Source: Rhipidocladum racemiflorum (Eukaryota > Streptophyta > Magnoliopsida > Poales > Poaceae). Taken from it: a stretch of DNA of 64,000 bases. Every line of letters begins with the position of its first letter. Within the stretch, counting starts at the first letter, position 1. Below are positions 57,985 through 64,000 of this stretch, in pieces. The position numbers were made by a program, and so were the translations under genes. The stretch is taken from assembly GCA_036346355.1 (NCBI GenBank), contig CM070576.1, forward strand, positions 52,437,712 through 52,501,711. The letters are read 5' to 3'. A model generated the notes under the pieces. It did no database searches. It had not been told where the DNA came from and worked only from the letters and a program-made list of their open reading frames with translations.

Positions 57985-60900
57985 ATGCACTGCCTCCCCT
58001 CCGCCGCGCCCGCTATTGTGGCCGCCGCGCGTGCCCCGGGCAGGCGCTTCGCCCTCCGGAGGGTGGTTGTCGATTGCGCCGCCTCCGCCTCCGCCTCCGC
58101 CTCCGCCTCCGCCTCCGCACACCGCGACGGCGAAGGAGCTCCTCCTCCGAGGTCTGCCTGCCTACCTCTTGCCACACCGCACATCAGGAAAATTTTCAAC
58201 CATGTGGTTTTCGTCAGCACAATCGAGCAGTTGTGAATTGCTGCATACTTGCTCGTGTTTAGACTTTAGTAGCGGGTGGTTCCGTTCCGGTATTCATTTT
58301 TACAGTGCATGTTAACTTCATGGCACCTTGTACTGGGATTACGGGAGATGGTTCCATTTGTATTCCCTTTCATTTCTCACAAGTAATTGACGTGTTTGGC
58401 AGTTTTGCACTGGGTTAGAAGGCACGAGTCTAATTGTACTTGTTGTTATCAGTTACGTTCTCCCATGTTTTCTGATTGTAGTATACTATGAGTGCTAAAC
58501 CTCTTAAAAACAATATATGAGTGCTAATGTATTTTGTACGTCCCTGTCACTCTGTCCATCGTAAATTAAGGCTCGCTAGTTGGCTGCAATGCAAGAAATA
58601 TGGAACTGTGGATTTTTCAGGAGTTTTCGCTTTGTTGGTTTCTCGCAAAATTTTCGTTTGCTTTACTTTTTTTCATGTGTATATGAATTTTATTAATCTT
58701 CCAGGCCAGCGAGGGAAACATGTGAACTTGGTGAAATGTCTACCAAGACAGTATTGTTTGCGTCAAAGAGGAAGATTATTGCATTGTCAGCCTTTTGTTT
58801 TTGCTTACATTCTTCAAGGTACTTCTCAGGTTCGGACTAAGTGACATGGTAATTTAGGTGTTAATAGAAATTGATTGGATGTCACCTAACCAGATGATTT
58901 CCCCCCTGTAATTGGGTTACTTTATAATTGTTCATGGTATGTGGGTTTTTATAACTTGATATGTTCTTATTACAGCACTTGCTTTGGGTGATCCATCTGT
59001 CAAAATTGAGGATGTAACTCCTATGATTTTTCCATCCGGTCCATTATTTCCAACTGAGGTCAGTGCTCAGTTGAACCCACTCATCCTATTTACTTGTTTT
59101 CAAAATATATTTATATTTCTTTGGATCCGGCTGATTTTATGGCAGAAACGGATCGCAGAGCTTTTTGAAACAAATACTTACTCGGTTGTCAACATTTTTG
59201 ATGCGACACTGCGCCCCCAGCTTAATGTAACTGGCGTTGTTGAGGTAAACTAAAAGCATTCTTACATATTATAAGTTTAGACTCAAGAGTATTTTTTAAC
59301 GTTGTAAGAATTAACAAAGGGTTTATGAGCATGGTTCCCTAAAACCACTAGGGTATGATATGTCAGGCAGGGTACATTCTCCGCACCTAATAGTTGATAG
59401 AGCTAAAGTTAGACAAGGAATTGTTGATTTGATCTCTTGGGTATCTTTTGCATATAGCATTTATAAATGACACTAATAATTTTAATAAAGATGTGAGAAG
59501 CTCTTGTTTGAAAGAAACTTCTTAACATTCATTGTAGATCCCTGAAGGAAATGGTTCTGGAGTAGTTTGGGATGATTCTGGACATATTGTTACAAATTAT
59601 CATGGTATGGCAATCAGACGATTATAAGTCTTACCATATATGAGCAATATAACCTACTTCTCATACGATTACTGTGCTTGATGTTATCTCATTACACCAC
59701 AATTTACTGTATTTTATTTTTTATATATTCATGAGTTTGCAATGTTGATATGATGACAGTGGTTGGCAATGCTCTTTCAAAAAATCCAAAGCCGGGTGAA
59801 GTTGTTGCACGTGTCAACATTCTTGCTGCCGAAGGGTAAATTCTTATATAACTACACTTGCTAGGATGAATGAAAACTATGATGAGGTGACAGTATTCCT
59901 TGTATATGCACACCAACTAATAGTAAATGCTCTCTGTATCTACCTTAAAAGGATACAGAAAAATTTTGAAGGCAAATTGGTTGGTGCAGACCGTGCTAAA
60001 GATCTTGCTGTTCTTAAGGTAAAACGTCTTTTGAATAGTTGTTCCAAATCAAGGATCAGGATTTAATTAAAAAATACTGCTGCTTTTATACATATAATTA
60101 TTGTCTATGTGTAAGGTTCACCATCGCTCACCCGTATGGCCTTATCTCATTTCCATGTACAACATCTTGATTCTCATTCAATTTCATTTCATATCTCCGT
60201 CTTCTACATATGTCTCAATCAAATCCTTTTGTCGTTAACAAGGTTTTGAATCGCAATTTGCGCGGTTTCATGGCAAGGTCCAAAAAAGCTACAGAAGCTA
60301 TCTTTCATCGTGTTTTCAGTATAAAAAATTTAAATATGTATATAATATAAGTCACATCCAAAAAAATCATAAAAACTTGGTACTTTAGAAGGTACTAATA
60401 TTTTTATAATAGATATACGAGTCAAGTCCAGAATCAACAAACATACTAATATATGTTCAAAAGACCATAAATGATAACTATATCATAATGTTCTTAACAA
60501 CAAGTACTTAATCACTAATAAATATGAATGTTGGATTATTGAAAAAGGGCGAGATGAGATCTTTTACTAGGTTTTCTCATATTAAAGGTTTAGAAGAGAT
60601 GCACTTGATGATTTTGGTAGTGTTTGATTTCAAAATGGGCCCAATATTTTGGCCTATGGGTGTCTATGTAGGATAGCGGAGCTATCGCTAGCAACAAGCT
60701 ACATCAAATATCGGAGCTATTGCTAGCTATAGCGCTTGTATCTAATATAGCGGAACATTGACCTGTAGCTTCACGTTTGGGGTCCAAAAAAACTATAGCA
60801 CGCTATAGCTAGCTATTTAGAATGCTAGTCGTTAACCATCAAATTAATGTACTTAGATGTTACTTACATAGTCACATGACATATGTCATGGTCCCCGAAA

Positions 60901-63900
60901 GCTAAGCATGAAAATTCCATATCTCTTTTGCCAAAAAATTTAGCCTTTTCTTTCCTGTAATTTATTTTTGTCCCTGCGATGCTACATAGATGATGTGCAA
61001 GCATATATATTGTTACTTTAGATGTTAGTGATAGGAGGTGATTTGAAAATGGATTTAATTGAGAATACATACCTTTTGTATGTATCGTCCTTTGTTCTAT
61101 TATGGGAATTCTGCCAAGGTTTTTAGAGTACTGAGATAATCATGTTTACCTGCTAATGCCCACTCTGTCCCATTCTAGTTCAAGGACAGGTGTTGGAAGG
61201 GATAGATTATATGGTTTTATTAGTACAGGAAACAGGCACTCAGGAACCTAGTTTCGGGTTCTGTTGGAGCTTAAAGTCCTTTTGTGATACTCACCTGAGT
61301 TCAATTGTAGTCAATTATAGTTATGTTGATTAATTCATGGCTCTAGTTTGTATAGCAAAACATCTTTCCAAACAATATCTCTTTCAATATCTCATACATG
61401 GACATGTTATAGGTGGACGCCCCTACAGATCTCTTGAAGCCAATTAATGTGGGACAGTCCTCAGCTCTAAGAGTTGGTCAGCAATGCTTAGCTATTGGAA
61501 ATCCTTTTGGTTTTGACCATGCTCTCTCTGTTGGTGTTATCAGTGGTTTAAATCGAGATATTTTCAGTCAAGCTGGAGTGACAATTGGTGGTGGAATTCA
61601 AACAGATGCAGCTATTAACCCTGGGAACAGGTTTGTGGATATGGTTTAAAATGATTTTTTTCAATTGCTTACCTATTTCCATCAAATTTTGTATTTCAAT
61701 TTCGGAACTTGTTCTAGAAACTAATGCTAGCGGCACTGCTTTCTGTAATGGTTATATCTTTTTGTTATATTGATTGTTACTTACGGACAATCCCAAACAT
61801 TTCCATCACAACTTTTCCACATAACTTGACAATCATACTGTTTATGGTTTCTACTCAATATTACATTACAAATTGCACAATAATGAGGATCTTTGTCTAA
61901 TGAAGAAGTGCAAAACAGTGAATTGGGTTTTATGTTAATACACAGACTAAACAGTAAAATTTGTTACTCTTTTAACTAATTAGAAGTCAGGATACACAGA
62001 CTTGTAGCCAAATTCCAGCTATGGCAGTTGGCACTTGTAATCCGGAACTATAGCACATCCTCTTCAAGTTGTAAGCTCGAGTGCTCGACTAACTTAAATT
62101 TACTAACCTCTTTGTGAAATCCATTCAGTAAACTATTTATCCTACCACATTCAAGTTATAAGCTCGACCATTATTATCTTCTTCATACAAGTGATTTGCT
62201 ATCTGTTACCTGTACTCTGGAAAAAGAAAATCCATGTCTTGAAATGGATCAGTCATTGGAAATGGTGGTTTATATGAAATACATTAATTCATTAAATTAT
62301 TAAATATGAGTCAGTCTGATTTCTTTAGCTAAAAAGGCAATACAATGCATTTTACTAACCATGTACTCTGATGAACCTCGATGCAGTGGTGGTCCTTTGC
62401 TAGATTCGAAGGGGCACATGATTGGTATTAATACAGCAATTTTCACTCAGACAGGTTAGTGTAGTTTCAATGATTTTCTCTTTGTGGTGAGGTGATTAGT
62501 GTAGTGTTATCATGATTAATTTTTTTTTTCTCATCATAGCATTCTTCTAACTTGCCATGTGTTTGCATCCTAGAGGCCAAGTGTTTTTAGTTGTAACTAT
62601 CCTCTTAGTAATGGATCTGTAAATCAATTGTAGATTACCTCTCCTTGAAACTGTCAATCAAACTAGTGCACATATCAGATTCAACTACATCCAATTTAAC
62701 TGCCTGTTTCTGTAGCTTCTAGGTTAATCTGAGATGCCATTATTTCTTCAATGGTGCAGGAACATCCGCAGGTGTTGGTTTCGCCATCCCATCATCAACC
62801 GTACTTAAAATAGCTCCTCAGTTAATTCAGTTTGGAAAAGTATGTTGCTTGGGCATCTTTCAGTCACATTATCAACTTAATACCATTTTATAATTGTGGC
62901 CTTATAATCATGTGCTTGTGTTGATGACTATTGACAAGTATACCTTTCATGGATAGAGCATCATCTTACATATGGGAGATCTTTATCAATAACATGTTGC
63001 CTTCTTAGGATCTTCGTCTGTGTTTGTTTATGTTGAAATTGTACAGTACCACTTGTTAAAAAAAATCCAGTACCTACAGGTAGTATGATTGTAAATAGAT
63101 GTTTTGAAAAAAGCTCAATGTAAGTTTTATAGAAAGGTATTTTTAGTAGGAAGAAAAGGTTCAGCCAATCAGGTTCTGTAAATAGTACAGTAACATTTGT
63201 CAGAGATCATTGAAATTATTTTGGTTTGTGTTTTGCATACCAATTATGCCTCCCCCCCGCTGAAAAAAAAAACACTTGCATTTACATACTCTGCTATCCC
63301 TTAAGGGTTTTCTTCACAAAAATCCAGAGTATGAATAAGCATGGTCGATCACTGTTATCATTTGATGTTTGTTTTATTGTTCCTTGCTGGCATATGTGCT
63401 CAGTTTATGTATTTTATTTTATTCAAAGTTCTGTTTACATTTGTTGTCTCTTAAGGTTCGCCGTGCTGGCTTGAATGTGGAATTTGCTTCAGATCCAATT
63501 GCATATCAGCTTAACGTTCGCAATGGAGCTCTTATACTGCAGGTAGATTGAATTGGTGGTACCTCATCTGTTCTGCTGGCCAAACAGGGATTCTATCAAT
63601 GTTTTATTGGCACCAGTGCGCCCCGATCCCATCAGAAATTTTCTTTTTCTGTAGGTTCCTGCGGGCAGTGCTGCAGCCAAAGCAGGTCTAGTTCCTACCA
63701 GCAGGGGTTTTGCTGGTAACATTGTTCTTGGTGATACCATTGTTGCAGTGGATGGTAAACCTGTGAGTGTTTCTTGATTGCGTCTCATTCGATCTTTATA
63801 TTCTTCCGCTATGCTTGTAAGTATTCAGATACCAGAATGTGACTCGGAATTTCGGACAGTCTCACCCTTCTGTTTCTCATATTGTCACTTCCGGAGCAGA

Positions 63901-64000
63901 TCAAGGGCAAATCTGACCTGTTGAGGGTTCTGGATAATTACGGTGTTGGAGATAAGGTTACCTTCACAATCCGAAGAGGCGCCGAAACCCTTGAGCTAAC
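57985..64000 (+). CDS. DEG8: Deg8 (DegP-type) serine protease, thylakoid lumen, 3' end beyond window
   Basis: Thirteen exons join in phase: 57985-58151, 58705-58829, 58976-59058, 59146-59244, 59538-59604, 59760-59835, 59952-60018, 61413-61630, 62387-62454, 62760-62839, 63456-63542, 63655-63762, 63900-64000. They give 448 codons. An Ala/Ser/Arg-rich transit peptide is followed by SKRK and a hydrophobic lumen-targeting stretch ending FSALALGDPS. The trypsin-like domain has His in VTNYH, Asp in DRAKDLAVLK and Ser in GNSGGPLLD. A PDZ domain occupies the last about 110 residues. With Deg5 it forms a complex that clears photodamaged D1 protein in photosystem II. The first exon carries a gcctcc repeat coding Ala-Ser pairs. 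Confidence 0.95.
60240..60827. mobile_element. Putative MULE-type MITE in Deg8 intron 7
   Basis: gtcgttaac occurs directly repeated at 60231-60239 and 60828-60836, the 9-bp size of a Mutator duplication. The 588-bp insert begins aaggttttgaatcgc and has several gctatagc-type words near its right end. Terminal inverted repeats are weak, so the class is inferred from the duplication. Confidence 0.5.

Noticed and set aside
58016..58315. Proline-rich frame as the Deg8 N terminus
   Set aside because: It has no ATG. The Ala/Ser frame from 57985 splices in phase to the lumen signal and protease domain.

Overview
The window is grass-type (Poaceae-like) plant nuclear DNA. GC-rich intron-split exons, nuclear genes for chloroplast proteins, Tourist-like MITEs (short non-autonomous DNA transposons), a Mutator-like element carrying a plant mobile domain, and Tat-like Gypsy and Copia retrotransposons all point that way. 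Only three host genes look intact in the part visible. They are a pectin methylesterase pre-pro-protein on the minus strand (1-744, cut by the window edge), plastid NADP-dependent glyceraldehyde-3-phosphate dehydrogenase subunit A (GAPA) on the plus strand (43412-44943, four coding exons), and the thylakoid-lumen serine protease Deg8 on the plus strand (57985-64000, thirteen exons, cut at its last one). A fourth, an ABCB transporter, survives only as a damaged last exon (35997-37156, minus).

Layout: 966-10422 is a 9.46-kb Mutator-like element (MULE) with 9-bp target duplications, inserted 221 bp upstream of the pectinesterase start codon. It carries remnants of three reading units: a MuDR-type transposase, a plant-mobile-domain protein and a GRF-zinc-finger-like protein. 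10750-16563 is a Copia element with apparently identical 241-bp LTRs but a ruined pol. 17289-28716 is a Tat-like Gypsy element on the minus strand with an antisense extra ORF. 29066-35490 is a second, older Copia element. 37391-37855 is a small non-autonomous MULE beside the ABCB remnant. 38.2-46.6 kb holds a tRNA-Leu-like sequence, several MITEs (one nested in another) and GAPA. 48.0-48.4 kb is a hAT transposase tail. 49293-56036 is an internally deleted Gypsy element with a GC-rich tandem array full of CACGTG motifs. 56.3-56.7 kb is an LTR remnant ending in an initiator-tRNA-Met primer site. The Deg8 gene follows, with a putative MULE-type MITE in its seventh intron.

Five element insertions with both ends preserved were delimited by their own target duplications: ccagaaaag, gatac, aatcc, ctttt and ataag. 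The host genes are not an operon and show no obvious common job beyond two being plastid proteins. The most informative signals are in the mobile DNA: hairpin-forming subterminal repeats in the MULE, a recently moved Copia copy that cannot encode its own polymerase, and shared unusual leaders in the two Copia elements. No single undescribed system stands out as proven.
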